Part shown: positions 47,385 to 60,474 of the stretch, piece after piece | Numbering within the stretch: the stretch's first letter is position 1 | Layout of the letters: every line of letters starts with the position of its first letter | Source of the DNA: Cryptomeria japonica | Taxonomy: Eukaryota; Streptophyta; Pinopsida; Cupressales; Cupressaceae | NCBI RefSeq assembly: GCF_030272615.1 | Contig: NC_081405.1 | Location: 154,983,613 to 155,047,612, forward strand | Direction of reading: 5' to 3' | DNA: 64,000 bases | Notes under the pieces: generated by a model | What the model saw: the letters and a program-made list of their open reading frames with translations, nothing else | Told to the model about the DNA's origin: nothing | Databases searched by the model: none | Program-made: the position numbers and the translations under genes

Positions 47385-49166
47385 ATGCAGAGTCGACAGT
47401 ATCCATTGATCACATGGGAGAACTGACCAGACTGCTTCATGCTACGACATAGACTGAGGAGCACAGATAGAGATATCCTAGCAGGACTTGGGATATATTA
47501 CATCACATTCATGCCCGAGATTAGGGCAAACATAGGATTGCTTACCGCATTGGCAGAGCAATGGCATTCGGAGACCTCCTCATTCCATTTAGCGACTGGC
47601 GAGGCGACTGTGACATTAGAGGATGTATGGCGCATCCTTCACATTCTGATACATGGGGAGATGATAGAGTATGACCCAATGATAGGGAGAGATGCATTAT
47701 GTCGGCTATTTGAGTGTGACGTAGATGATCTGGACATCATCGAGAGGAAGATCTGCTGGGAGACTATGGCAGTAGAGTATGATCAGCGATATGTGGTGAT
47801 AGCAGTAGTGATAGCATGCCTACTAGCAGGGGACAGACAAGGACATGGATTCCCTATTGGATGGGGAAGAGTGCTAGAGCGGATGATGACAGAGGGTATG
47901 GTGTACGCATGGGGACCATGTGTACTAGCGATGCTATATTTTTAGCTGCATCAGATAGCATATCAGGGAGTGCAAACTCTGAGCTGTGGAGTCACATTGC
48001 TACAGGTATGGGCCTTTGAGCACATAGCCATATGTTGTTTGATTACAGAGAGACAGGTTGTACCACACTGACCATATGTGTATTGCTATGAGGGAGCACT
48101 GAGACAGGGTCCATTTGGATACATATTGTACTGGTGACATGAGCTAGACAGACTGAGAGAGTTTACATGGAGGCCATATCTTGATTGCCCTGGATGGTCA
48201 GATGATCATGATGAGCTATCATATTGTAGATAGGAGAGGTACCTAATTGGGTGACTAGTGAATTGCCAGAGAGTGATTGAGATGTACCTGCCAGAGAGAG
48301 TCAGATGATAGTTTGGAGAGAGGTAGGATGTACCTAGGAGGACTGCACAGTTTGCCTAATCTCACAGGGAGACGAGTTAGTGGGGGAGTATGATTCAACC
48401 ACACATAGCATATGTCAACTTTGCATAGCTACAGTAGAGACAGTGGGATTGGAGATCAGATGTGGTGGATGCTGGGACTACAGAGGAGTATGAGATATGG
48501 TTTGCACGATGACGGCCAGTGCCATTGACTGATCCTGACATTCCAGTACCGAGGAGACAGGAGGACTTCCCACTCACTGGAGAGGAGGGAGATGATGAGG
48601 ACGAGGAGGTTGATGAGGACAGAGATGATGGGGACAGAGATGATGGGCCAGATTTAGGCGATCAGGAGGTATTGCATGATATACCCATAGAGCCGGAGAC
48701 AGCTAGGATAGAGGAGATGGAGATGTATAGGGCTACCATAGCGAGTCAGCAGGATCACATTGCGACATTGGAGAGACAATAGGATCAGTTTAGAGTGGAG
48801 ATAGCTAGACTCACATCGGCTCAAGATACAGCAATAGCTCAGGCACAACAAGAGGAATAGAGAGTCACTGAAGTCATTGGGTTGATTAGAGATGCCAGTG
48901 CACAGGAGATGGCACAGATGCTAGTAGAGACCAAAGAGGAGATATGCCATTGGAGGACACTATATGAGGGTGCCATTCTACTAGAGCAGAGAGCAGCTTC
49001 ATATCGAGCACGATAGAGGACAGAGAGTAGGGCACGCTCTCGAAGGTCATTGAGCAGCATGGGGGTGAGTGGACCTATGAGACCACCATAGCCAGGACTT
49101 GGGACAGGAGGGACATCATCCATGAGACATGGTAGGGATGAGGAGGATAGAGGGAGCACCCAGTGA
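47385..49166 (+). pseudogene. plant mobile domain (PMD) ORF, antisense to gag-pol
   Basis: A single 594-codon frame starts MQSRQYPLITWEN and has about 18 nonsense codons but no frameshift that I can find. The N-terminal third is a PMD (aminotransferase-like) domain: ITFMPEIRANIGLLTALAEQ, WHSETSSFHL, GEATVTLEDVWRILHI, then VIACLLAGDRQGHGFPIGWG. The middle includes LQRQWDWRS-like residues. The C-terminus has an acidic Asp/Glu stretch (48580-48660) and a Gln/Glu/Arg helical region with SRARSRRSLSS. PMD proteins occur as host chromatin factors (MAIN family) and in transposable elements. Its strand and place between pol and the 3' LTR match the antisense extra ORFs described for Tat-type elements. 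Confidence 0.75.
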
Positions 49167-50284
49167 CAGAGGCATGTGCTCCTTAGGACAGACAGTGGAC
49201 ATTATGTAGTTTGACATTTTGTAGTCAGCCTACGGGCCATACTTAGGATGGAAAGTCTAATTTTGTACTCCGATATTATTATGATATGTGATATGATATG
49301 CATCAATATGATGGGATGCAATGTGTTATGACTTATGGTTATTTGTCTATGTATTGATGACTTATGCACTTGTTTATGAACATGTATGGATGTATTTTCT
49401 TTTTGTGTTTTTGATGCTTTTAAAATATGAAATGGATAAAATGCATGATATAATGCTTGAGATGATGTTTGATATAAATGCAAATGTACTAACAAATGAA
49501 TGCAGGATGTGACATATGGGTTTGGGGAAATCAGAGCACTAGACTGAACTGACTATCCAGACTGATGGAAGAAATGTTAGTAAGAAGAAATGAGACAGAG
49601 GATAGTTAGAGCCAAAGAAAAACTTGCTTTCAGTAATGCACTTTGTAGGTGAGAACCGTTATTTTTATGTAGCAAAAGGGATGCATAGCATCATGGCATT
49701 GAAGGCCAGAGCTGAAATGCAACCCTTTTTTGCAAAAGACAGACACATCACAGACAAACAACAATCACAATCAAAAAAAGAAAGGGACCATGAACCATCC
49801 CAGTCACTCTAAATCACTCAGTGACATCATCAAGCGACATAGGAACATGACCGAAGCCAAAGATAAATCAAAAAAAGATAAGATGCACAAATTCAAGCAA
49901 ATCAAACAAACATCTTGATCTTCATTGTCAAAAGTTGAAAGTGTTGATAAAATGATCATGCTGTCTAGTTTCAGGACATGTGGTACCCTGTCTAAGACAG
50001 GACACAGTCTGGTTTTGAGTATACCACACTCTGTATAAGACCCATGATAATAGGAACAAGGACAAATGATGTTGATGCAATATTCGATTGATATGACAAT
50101 TTAGATCAGTTTGAATGTCTGGTTTGATCGAAAAAGTTCATCTGTTAACGCATGATTCCATGAAAGCGCAGTGTTGAAGTGATTGTCATTGGATGTATGC
50201 TCAACAATCTGTCTATGCACAAAAGGGATCATTTATTGCAAAATGCTTGTTTTGTTTTTCGAGTTTTTACAATTTTTTTGTGTT
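49167..50284. other. internal non-coding region of Element 4
   Basis: No supported gene. Short frames here have no recognisable motif. Confidence 0.5.
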
Positions 50285-50470
50285 CATTTTTTCAGGACTT
50301 TATTTGATTTTTAGGGATTTTTTCAAGACATTATTTGATTTTTATGATTTTTTCAGGACATTATTTGATTTTTATGACTTTTTTCAGGACATTTTTCAAT
50401 TTTTATGACTTTTTTCAAGACATTTTTCAATTTTTATGACTTTTTTCAAGACATTTTTCAATTTTTATGT
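50285..50470. repeat. T-rich minisatellite, about six 31-32-bp units
   Basis: The unit is TCAGGACATT.TTGATTTTTATGA plus a T run. The last three units are almost identical (TCAAGACATTTTTCAATTTT). A second T-rich zone without a clear period occupies about 50785-50937. Confidence 0.85.
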
Positions 50471-50968
50471 TCCAGTGATTGATCATGACAAGGGGAACAC
50501 ACCCAATGCACATCTGCAAGACATATATATAGACTGGGAACAAAACACATGTACAAGAAACTGGAGTATGCAAGACAATGATGTTGACCAATAATAGGCC
50601 CGAAACAGAACATTGGGTCAAGACAAAGATAGACATGATAAACCAGCCGAGAGAAAGCATAGCTAGAAGTCATGATAGATGACGGAGCAATGATCTCATT
50701 ACTCATGGGACCTGATTGCTAGGTTTTCACCATGGTACTTGCCCAAAGCGCCTATTTGCCAGGTTTTTACTAGAGGGAGAATCATTTTTCTTTACTCTTT
50801 TTTCTCTTTTTTCTTTGTTTTTTCACTTTTTTCTTTGTATTTTCTTGATTTTTTTCATTTTTTTTGTATTTTTTGCTTTTTTTCATTTTTTTTTTGTATT
50901 TTCTTGATTTTTTTCATTTTTTTTTGTATTTTTTCAGGATCATACTTGAAGAAGTGCTGATAGAAACA

Positions 50969-53900
50969 TTATGCCCAGTACTTGCGAAGGTGCATGCTAT
51001 TTATAGGATCAGACAAAGGTTCACCTTCTGGAGTGGCAAGCTGATATGCCCCCGAGCCATAGGCTGCAGTCACTATGAAAGGCCCAACCCAATTAGGTTC
51101 AAATTTTCCCTTGATGATGTCAGTAGACTATGCATTCTTGGGGTTTTCCTTTAAAACCAAGTCTCCCACTTCGAAGTGTCACCCTTTGACTTTCTTATTA
51201 TAAGAGCGACGGAGACAGTTTTGATATGCTTGCAAATGTGTCAACTTTTTGGCTAAGCTTAGACCATTGAAATGGCCCCCGCATATACCATCGTGAACCT
51301 CGTGTAAAGCCGTTTGTGCTTTGTCAGAATCCAAACACCTGAGGAGGGTATGGTCAAAGGAACGGTGGTAAAGGGTGTCGACAATGATGACATATTTGGC
51401 CATCTGTTGGATAAAGGCTCCGCGTTGGTTAGCAGAAAGGTTAGGTGGTAAGGTCTGGGATTTCAAATATTGATATATATCATTGTACCACGGGGAGTTA
51501 GGACCAACAAGAATGCACATCACATCTACTATCGGAATGTCAAAAGAAGGGACAAGCAATTGTTTGACCAAAAATTCACACTTGTCCATATTATGGGGCA
51601 TATTTAACATGGAAGCGATTATGGCCATTGCATCTGCCGACGTGTTTTGCATTCTTGGCACTTGACTGAAATGGATAGCTGTGAATTTTGTCTTGAAGAA
51701 ATCTACCATGTGCTTGTAGGGAATAAGCTTTTCATCTATTGTTTCATAGTCATCATTGACTTGTCGGATGACTAACTGAGAATCTCCATAGACTTGTAAA
51801 TGCATGATGTTCCAGTGGACCGCTACTCGGAGTCCTGTGACCAGTGCTTCATACTCTGCAATGTTGTTGGTACAATGGAAAGTTATTCTGTAAGACTTGG
51901 GAATAGCATCGCCTTGAGGGGTGACAAACAAGATGCCTGCTCCGGACCTGAACTTGGTATGGGACCCATCAAAATATAGCTTCCATTCATTAGAAGATGC
52001 AAGAGCAAAGACAGATTCATCTAGAAAATCAGTCAACATGGGATGGTCATCATAAATAGGAGCCTCTGCAAGTTGATCAGCTATGACTTGTCCTTTTATC
52101 GCCTTTCGCTCCATATACTCAATATCAAATTCATTGAGGATCATCACCCACTTTGCTAGGCAACCAATTAAAGCTACTCTGCTAAGAAAATATTTTAACG
52201 GATTAATTTTTGCAACCAGCAATGTTTGGTGATTTAGCATATAGTGTCAGAGTTTCTATGTTGCAAATACCACTGCTAAGCATGCCCGTTCAATAGTTGA
52301 ATAATTTAGCTCATAGCCTACAAGTGTTTGGCTAATATAATAATCAACTTTCTCTTTGCCATTCTCATTTTGTTGAGCCAAGAGAACTCCTAATGCCATT
52401 TCAGTTGCAGAAATGGCTTTCCATATATAGGAGGCATCAAGATAGGTGGCGACAGCAAATAGTCCTTGAGAGCTTGAAAGGCTGATTGACATTGCTCGGT
52501 CCATTTAAAAGCAACTCCTTTATCCAATAGATGCTGGAATGGATGACACTTGTCTGCCAACTGAGCTATAAAGTGGCGGATTGATTGGAGCTTTCCTTGC
52601 AGACTTCTTAATTGTCGGAGGTTGGAAGGAGGAGGCATATCCATTATTGCTTTAACCTTGGCCAGGTCGACTTCGATGCCTCTATGGGAAATAATGTATC
52701 CTAGTAATTTGCTAGCAATGACACCAAAGACACACTTCTTTGGATTGAGTCTGAGCTTGTAGGTCACCATTCGGTCAAAGATAGGACCCGGGATGGCTAG
52801 ATGACTATCTCTTGTGACAGATTTGCATAGTAAGTCATCAACATAGTCCTCCATCAAAGTATGCATGAAATCATGAAAAATTGTCATCATTGCTCTTTGA
52901 TATGTTGTGCCTGCATTTTTAAGACCAAAGGGCATCAAATTCCAGCAATAGGTACCCCAAGCACATGTGAATGTGGTCTTATGTTGATCTTCAAGAGCAA
53001 TGCGAATTTGGTTATAGCCAGAGAAACCATCCATCAATGAGAGCATCTCATATCCAGCAGTCATGTCAATGATGATGTCTATGTTTGGAAGTGGAAAATC
53101 ATCTTTAGGGCATGCTTTATTGAGATCCCTAAAATCTATACAGATTCTGATGCCCCTAGTTACCTTGCTAACTGGTACTAAATTTGAAATCCAGTCTGCA
53201 TAATCAATAGGTCTGATAAAGCCCACATCCAGTAATTTTTTTAGTTCCACTTTGACCAAAAGAGCTACCTGGGAATGCATCTTTCTAAGTTTCTATTTGA
53301 CGGGCTTGGCATCTTCTTTCAATGGCAAGTGATGAAGGACTAATTCTAGATCGAGGCCAGGCATATTTGCATAGGACCATGCAAAGCTGATCTTCTTCTC
53401 AAGAAAGAAATTGACAAAATCTATCTTTTCCTGTTTTGATAGAGAAGCAGCAAAATGAATAACCTTAGGGTTGTCAGGTGTACCCAAATTGATCTCCTCG
53501 GTCATTTCCACAAGCAATGTTGATTTGTCCTAACTTGATAGGGGTACGTCCACTCTTCCACCTTTGGGCACCTCAGAGAGGTTTTCACCCGCAGGTACGT
53601 CTTTTATTTTTACTTTTGTATGATCAGAGAGTGCCTTACGGTTTTCACTCAAAGACCTATTCTTTTGATTTTTTTCTTTTTCTTTTCCTTTTTCAATTTG
53701 ATGACTAGAAGAGGGAGTTGACTCCCCAAAATATGCCATGGAATCCAGGTCAATAGCAAATCCTGCCTTATGATCACCTTGTGGTATGCCTTCCCGTAGT
53801 CCAAGGAATTTTGTAATTGCTTCGTCATTTTGAAAACAATCCAATGTGAGTGGTTCTTGTTGGTCATGTTGGATAAGCTGGGGATAGATGAGGGGCATGT

Positions 53901-56900
53901 CATCATCAGTTTTAAGGATGGAGAGGACTGAGAGGGTAAAGATGTAAACATCTATAGTATCACTGTTGGAGCTGCTGGAATCCGATTCGGAGCTTGGGTC
54001 CCAAAATGATTCTATCCAAGCATGAGGATATGTTTTAGGAAGAGAAGTTATTTCATGTTTGTCTTCCATAGGCAAATTATCAGGGTCGAGGAAAATATTG
54101 TCAAGGGCATAGGAGCTAGAAGAAAAAGAACTCCACTCCCATTCATTGGAATCAGTTTCAGGTTGGGTATCCTCAGGTGTTATTTCATCATTAGAGTTAT
54201 GCCCTTTTCCACACGTGGTCACTTTGGTAGATGAGGATCCAATTCGCAGTGGTACAAAACCTAACCCTAAAGTTGGAGGTCGTATCTTGGGTATAATAGG
54301 TTCTAGCCTTCCCTTCTTATCTGGGCCTAAGCCACTGTAGCCATCATATCCTTTCTTCTGTAGCATAGTAAATCCTTTGCCATACCATTCCACTCGCAAC
54401 TTGACAGGTGGGGTCTCGGTTGGATCCTTATAAAGCCAGTCTATGACATCATCATCTAAAGTTTCTTTGTCAAGTTCACCCCATCTTGTAAATGTAGTGG
54501 GAGGCTGATATTGAATAACCACTTTAGGTTTGTTGTGCAGCAAACTTGGTTTGCCATATGATTTTGGAGATATTGGTAAATTCCCAATGAGGAATGTTTG
54601 ATCCATTGAATATTCTTCGCATCCTTGGTCCTGTATCTTCAATTTTCCTTTGACAGCATCTAACAATTCATTAGGATCCACATAGCTATTTGATTTGGCT
54701 TCTCTATTGACTGGGACTTGCTGTTGCGGAGAATCCTTTAGGGAAGCACAAAATTGAAATGGATTAGGATCTCCTAGAATTGTTATCTCAGTTCCATTGT
54801 AGGGATATTTTAAACATTGATGATAGGTGGATGGAACTTCTTTCATTGCATGGATCCATGGACGACCAAGAATCATATTGTAAGGGAGATCAAGGTCTAA
54901 GACTTGCAAGAAAGTTTTTTCTGTCACTGGACTGACTCTGATAGGCAATGTAATTATCCCTTTAGATGGACGCTCAACATCATCATATGCTTTGATGGTT
55001 ATTCTTTTGGAAGCATCAATGTCATTTTCTGTATAACCAAGGCCAATAACCACTCTCAAGGTACAAATATTAAGACCTGCTCTGCCATCTATCAAGACTC
55101 GTCGGATTTTACAATTATGGAAAAAGACTTCAAGATGCAAAGGATCATTATGAGGGAGTTTATCGGGTGAGATATCATTATCAGAAAATGCAACATTTTG
55201 GGAAACAGCTAAATGTCCAATTCTGGCTTGAAACTGGTCAACATCAATGTCTGTCAGGACGGTGGACTCAATTAAAGCTTTATCTAGGACTGCACGATGC
55301 ATGGGAGACATTTTCAACAACTCAAGAATGGATATTTGTGCAGGTGTCTTTCCTAGATGATCCAAGAGATTATACTGACTTGCATGAGTTGGCTTGGGAG
55401 GAGCTACGGGAGCTCCTTTTAGGACTATTTTGGATCGACGAGTGGTGACTGCGCAAGAAGGATCTTGTTCCTTTATTCATATGGTGGAAATATACTCATT
55501 TGATGCTCGAAAACAATTAGTGACATTGTTATAACCAGTGTTTGCATAATTTTCTATTTGGGTAGAGTTTGACGAAGATGCTTTACCCTTGTCCTGATCA
55601 AGCAAAGGAGTTTTGAAAATTGTATGATCAGTATTAGAGGTCATGTTGAGTGGATCTACCTCAATTACTCCTTGTTCTAACAAGTCTTGAATCATATGTT
55701 TCAATTGAAAACATGACACAGTTTTATGTCCTTTTGATCGATGGTACTCACAATATGCATTATCATTCCACCAATACGGCTTTACCACTGGTTCTGCCTT
55801 GATATCTGGTAGCTTGATAAATTTTGCTTGTATTAATTGTTTCATTACTGATTCAATAGGCTCTCGCAATGGCGTAAACTGTCAAGGAGGTCCATCTCTT
55901 GATCAAAAAGGTTTGTGTTGCTGGCTTTGTTGCTGACCTTGTTGTTGATTATATTGTTGAGCATGTTGTTGGTATTGCGGTTGTTGAGTAACATTGCTCA
56001 TTGGTGTTTGATTTTTTTCCATCATTGACATATTAGGAACACTCAATTTCTTGATTGTGAATGGGGGTTGATTTGCATTCACCGCTCTTGCATCAACAAC
56101 ACCATCATTAGTGACATTCTTGTTTTTATACCAAAATCTATTCCGGTCCCCTGAATTATTTGTGTTGTCACTGTCTTTATTGAGCTTAATAATTCCCTTA
56201 GCTATAAGAGCAGTTTCAATGTTCATCCCTTTCTTAATGAGCTTCTCAATAGTACTGGGACTTTTCAATTTGAGCTCATACATCATTTCTGGGACCAAAT
56301 TTTGGATAAACAGATTCACTTATTGTTCTTCAGGTATATCTAGGGAAGAATGAATATACAAGCTTTGCCATCGTTGCAAGAAAGTCACTAATGGTTCACC
56401 TTGCTTTTGCTTGGTGTTACATAAATCTGACATAGTCACATCACTATCAATGTTGAATGCAAAATGAGATATAAACTTTTGAGCCAGTTCCGACCAAGTC
56501 TTTATATTTCCTGGCAAATGCGAATACCAATCCATGGCTTGTCCCATGAGACTTCGTGCAAATAAGTGCATTAAATATGTTTCTTCATAGCTCACTTCAG
56601 TACATGCCGCAAAGAATGCTCGAATGTGATCTTTTGGATTGCCATTCCCTTTATATTTCTCAAAATTTGGTGCCTCAAAATGCTTAGGGAATGGACGCAT
56701 GTATAAACTCCTGTCAAATGGATTAGGACATAAATCTTGATCTGTATACAGCTTCTTTGTTCCTTTGGTTTCCAATGCGTCAACTTGTCATTGCAATTTC
56801 TCCAGTTGTTGTGCAATTGTATCAGATTTTGTAGGTTCATCATTAATAATCTTGGTGGGTACTCTTTGTCGATACATCATGTTTCTGATCGGTTGTTGAT

Positions 56901-58419
56901 ACTCCAAAATTGCCATCTTTTGTGTCTCCAGCATATACTATTCTTGGTACACCTCTTGTTGTTGTGGTTGTGCCATGCCTTGATATTGACCATGTTGTTG
57001 TGCTTCTTGTAGTCTAGGTTGATATTGCAATTGAGGATGTTGTTGATATTGCACAGGTGCCAATTGCGGTTGTGTAGTATGATAACTTGTTTGTCTTGGC
57101 ACATATTGAGGCACATGTTGTTGTTGATGCTAATGAATCAAAATTTGTTGACTTTGTGCCAATTGTTGTCGTCGCGGTGTAAATCCCATCATTTGCAAAA
57201 AACTTTGTTTAGGCGGTTTTTGTTGTTTCTCCTTAAGATGGGGTATGACACTTGCATTAACTTGTTGTGTTGTTTGTCCAATCCATGGTGATGGTTGCAA
57301 GTTTGTATTAACTTGTAATGAAGTAGAAGGTGCTGCAATTTGCTGTCGACTGCGATATTGTTGTTGTTGTGCATTGTTCGTTTGCACATTCGATTGTCCC
57401 ATTTGTGTATTACTCAATTGTTGCAACATTTGTTGTTGGTGCAAACCACTATCCATAGCTCTTTGTGTCACCATTATCGAAGGATCTGTAATAATAGTGT
57501 TTGGCAAATATATTGAACTTAATGGGACATAAGAACTTTGTTGCATTGTGGAATTATTTTGAACATTGGTGATATCAGGCATTCTAGTCGTGAAGCTTTC
57601 TTGCATCTTGGATCTTGATCCAACTTTATGCATGTGAGGAACCACTTCTTGTTGAGGAACCATTGTCAATATTTGCGTGGTCTTCATTTGATCTTGTGTT
57701 ACAGGCATTGTGTTGAATAATGGATTATTTATTGTCTCAAATGGTGACTTTTGAGGAATAGTCACTGTCAACGCCTTTGAAGTACGTTTATTCATCAAGG
57801 TAGGTTGAAGCTCCTGTTGCACATTTTCTTCATTTGGATGCGAAGAGAAACTTAACAGCTCACTGCCTTGTTGCGTTTGCACATTAATTTGCTCATTTGA
57901 GGAAGCCACATTACTCATCATGTTAATATATTTTTGCGAGAACATCTTAAAGACCTTGTTTAAGAATTTATCCATCTTTTTTGTTAACTTTGGATCTTGA
58001 AGGAACATATCAACATCATCAGAAGCATCAGAATCTGATGAAGAATCCGGCTGGACATTTGGATTTGTTTCTTGTTGAATGCCTTGGTCTGAACCAAATC
58101 CTTGTGAAAGAGTTTGTTCCTCATATAATGTTTGAGTTTGAATGTCATGTTGCATGTTTGGTTGATTCCAATTGAAAGGTGCATTTCCTTTTGGTGTTGG
58201 TGGAACACTCCCATGTCCTAGTTTCATGGGTACAAACACTGGTTCATATAATGGAGGTGGTCCAAGTTGAACCATTCCATATGGTGGTAATGATGTATTT
58301 GATGCACCTTCAACTTGCACTATTTGACTAGTTTGAAACTACGAATTTGCTATGTTGTCCATGGGTTGATACATTGGTTCGCCCATCTTCTTGGATTTTG
58401 ACCTTGTCTCAATAGGCAT
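50969..58419 (-). pseudogene. Ty3/gypsy gag-pol polyprotein, integrase core deleted
   Basis: ATG at 58419 (MPIETRSKSKK). Nearly all of gag to RT is in one frame broken by nonsense codons; a frameshift near 52440 leads into the last part. Order: Gln-rich N-terminus (to about 56790); gag core (about 56700-56320, KHFEAPNFEKYKGNG.P..H); a YCEYHRSKGHKTVSC motif (about 55750); protease-like region with VLIDGRAGLN (about 55090); G-patch (GFTMLQKKGYDGYSGLG, about 54380-54300); reverse transcriptase with LMDGFSGYNQI and YVDDLL (about 52845); RNase H; second RNase H (LYFDGS, NNIAEYEAL, VYGDSQLVI, NTSADAMA, 52060-51650); integrase zinc-binding region (HEVHDGICGGHF, about 51280). At about 51245 the frame jumps straight to the integrase C-terminus (LQAYQNCLRRSYNKKVKG...FEPNWVGPF) and ends at 50969. 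Confidence 0.85.
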
Positions 58420-60243
58420 GTCACTTATGCAAATGCAATATTTTTGGAATTTTTCAAGGATAATATATGATATGCGACTAAATGCAAACTGAATAGGTGA
58501 AAATGCAATCTATGTTTTTGGTTGTTTTTGAAGATTTTGACAAACTTTTAAATGCAAACCTAAAAGAGACCTTTAGGAAATTGAAATGATGTCTAGACCT
58601 CAAAGGACAAAAGGACCAAGTGACAAAAGGACAAGATGACAATGTCTCCCCTATATGCTTGGATACTAAGCTAGGTTTGACGAAATGATATTGATGACAA
58701 AAGGACAAAAGGTTTGATAAGGTCTAGACTTCCTAACAATGACTTAAGGTTTATCAAAGATTTGGATTACTCAAGTATGACAAGACCTAGATTTGACACT
58801 ATATGCAAAGGGACAATTACTATGCAAATGACCCTAATATGATATGATAATGACTTAAGCTTAATAATGGGACCTAGGGTATGCGAATATGAATGTATGA
58901 CAATGGTATTACTCTAATGCAAGAGGAAATATGGAAATGGATGACCCTTATTGTTATGCAAAGAAGTATGACTTAAATGAAACTTAACCTTGACAATGAA
59001 CTTGCAAAATGCAAACCTAGGATGAACCTAAATCTGAGTGACATGAATGTTGAGACAAGATTTTGATAAAATGTTTGACAACCATGTTTGAAGGTGTTTT
59101 GAACTTTGTTGGATGAAATGTTCTTATATTTAATCTTTGTTTGGAATCAATTTGTCTTGTTTTGAAATGAGATGCAATTCAACTTTTGACAATCAAAGAA
59201 GACAAGATATTTCCACTTAGACTCAAGACAATCATGCTTATTCACACATTTCTTATGGTAGGCAAGGACATTAGGTACTTGAGAGGTAGACTCATTATGG
59301 GATCCAAGGAGAATACACAGATGCTTGACCCCACGGGCTCCCCTCCACGACACTCACTTCTCAGGGTAGCCAAGCATCAGTCCCCATGGAAATCTCCCCA
59401 TGGCGAACTTAGTATCTCTTCCAAGTATCCGAATTTGTCCTTCTCAAGCAACTAGAAGGGTTTTTTTGGCCTCTAAAAACAAGGTGTTTAGTAAGGATTT
59501 ATGTTAAGTGTTACTCCTTGGTGTCATGCAAGCGTGATTAAGACATTAAGCCCACCAAGATACCAAAAAAATGTAGTCGCGCAAGCACGATTTAGACCAT
59601 GAGGTCCTACTTAGATGTTGATATGAGAAAGAGTCCAAGGGTCATCACTTCCCAAGTAACTACAATTCCCACGTAATGCTTCCTTCAAAGCTTTTGCTCA
59701 TCAGGTATTTGTTTATAGTGAGTTAGAATGCCAAGTTATTCTAGCCATACTCACTTTGGGTTGTTCCCTTCTCACGATTATCACTTGCTTGCAAAAGCAA
59801 ATGGTCGGGAAGGCAGACCCTCTAAAGGTGACACACAATCACAAACATGAGCATGGTATCGAAGATCTGGATTTCTGATCACCCTGAGAAGGATGAGAGC
59901 ATACTCTCCTACTTCAATGTCACACTCAACAATCAAAGCAAAAACATGTTCATTCCAACCTATTTAGAAATGATACTAGGTGCCTATAACATTAATGGCA
60001 AACACAAAGTTTAGTTGTTTCTCCAAGGCAACCTGCAAAACCCAAGTTAGAAGTTTGAGGTGTTTATTCTTTGACTATCGATTCTGCATAAAACATGTTA
60101 GGAGTTTCATTTGTTGTCTTTTCCATGCGTATGCCAAGATGCTGCACAGATAATTAGTACCAAAAACCAAAAAATAGAAAGCAGAATGCAAAACAAAACA
60201 AATTTCTAAGCAAAACACTGCCTTTTTATCTTTGTTCTGGACT
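58420..60243. other. 5' untranslated leader of Element 4
   Basis: About 1.8 kb between the 5' repeats and the gag start, with no supported coding region. Long leaders are usual in Tat-type elements. Confidence 0.55.
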
Positions 60244-60365
60244 TTACACAGGCGCAGAACTCATGACACAGGCGCAGAACTCATGACACAAGTGCAGAAT
60301 GTCATTAACACAAGCACAGAATGCATAACACAGGCACAGGTTGTCTCACACAGGCGCAGAAGTCC
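60244..60365. repeat. six ~20-bp CACAGGCGCAGAA tandem units near the primer site
   Basis: Units begin CACAGGCGCAGAACTCATGA (two identical), then CACAAGTGCAGAATG, CACAAGCACAGAATG, CACAGGCACAGGTTG and CACAGGCGCAGAAG. Related words lie at 47098-47215 near the 3' LTR. Confidence 0.85.
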
Positions 60366-60453
60366 CCAGAACGCCCTGCATTACCTTGTTTCTTGGGTTT
60401 TTGACCTGCAAAACATCTCAAAAGCACTCAAAAGCAAAATTAGGGGGTTAGTT

Positions 60454-60469
60454 CACGTCAGGTTCACCA
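60454..60469 (-). other. Element 4 primer-binding site
   Basis: On the minus strand TGGTGAACCTGACGTG starts 5 nt after the LTR end. The TGG start fits the complement of a tRNA CCA end. I could not assign the tRNA. Confidence 0.65.
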
Positions 60470-60474
60470 ATTAA

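Noticed and set aside
50716-50960. Phe/Leu-rich membrane-like reading frames
   Set aside because: Translation of T-rich low-complexity DNA; no real membrane protein is supported.
60244-60365. Regular short repeats resembling a CRISPR array
   Set aside because: Units are degenerate, lack unique spacers, and sit in the leader of a plant retrotransposon.
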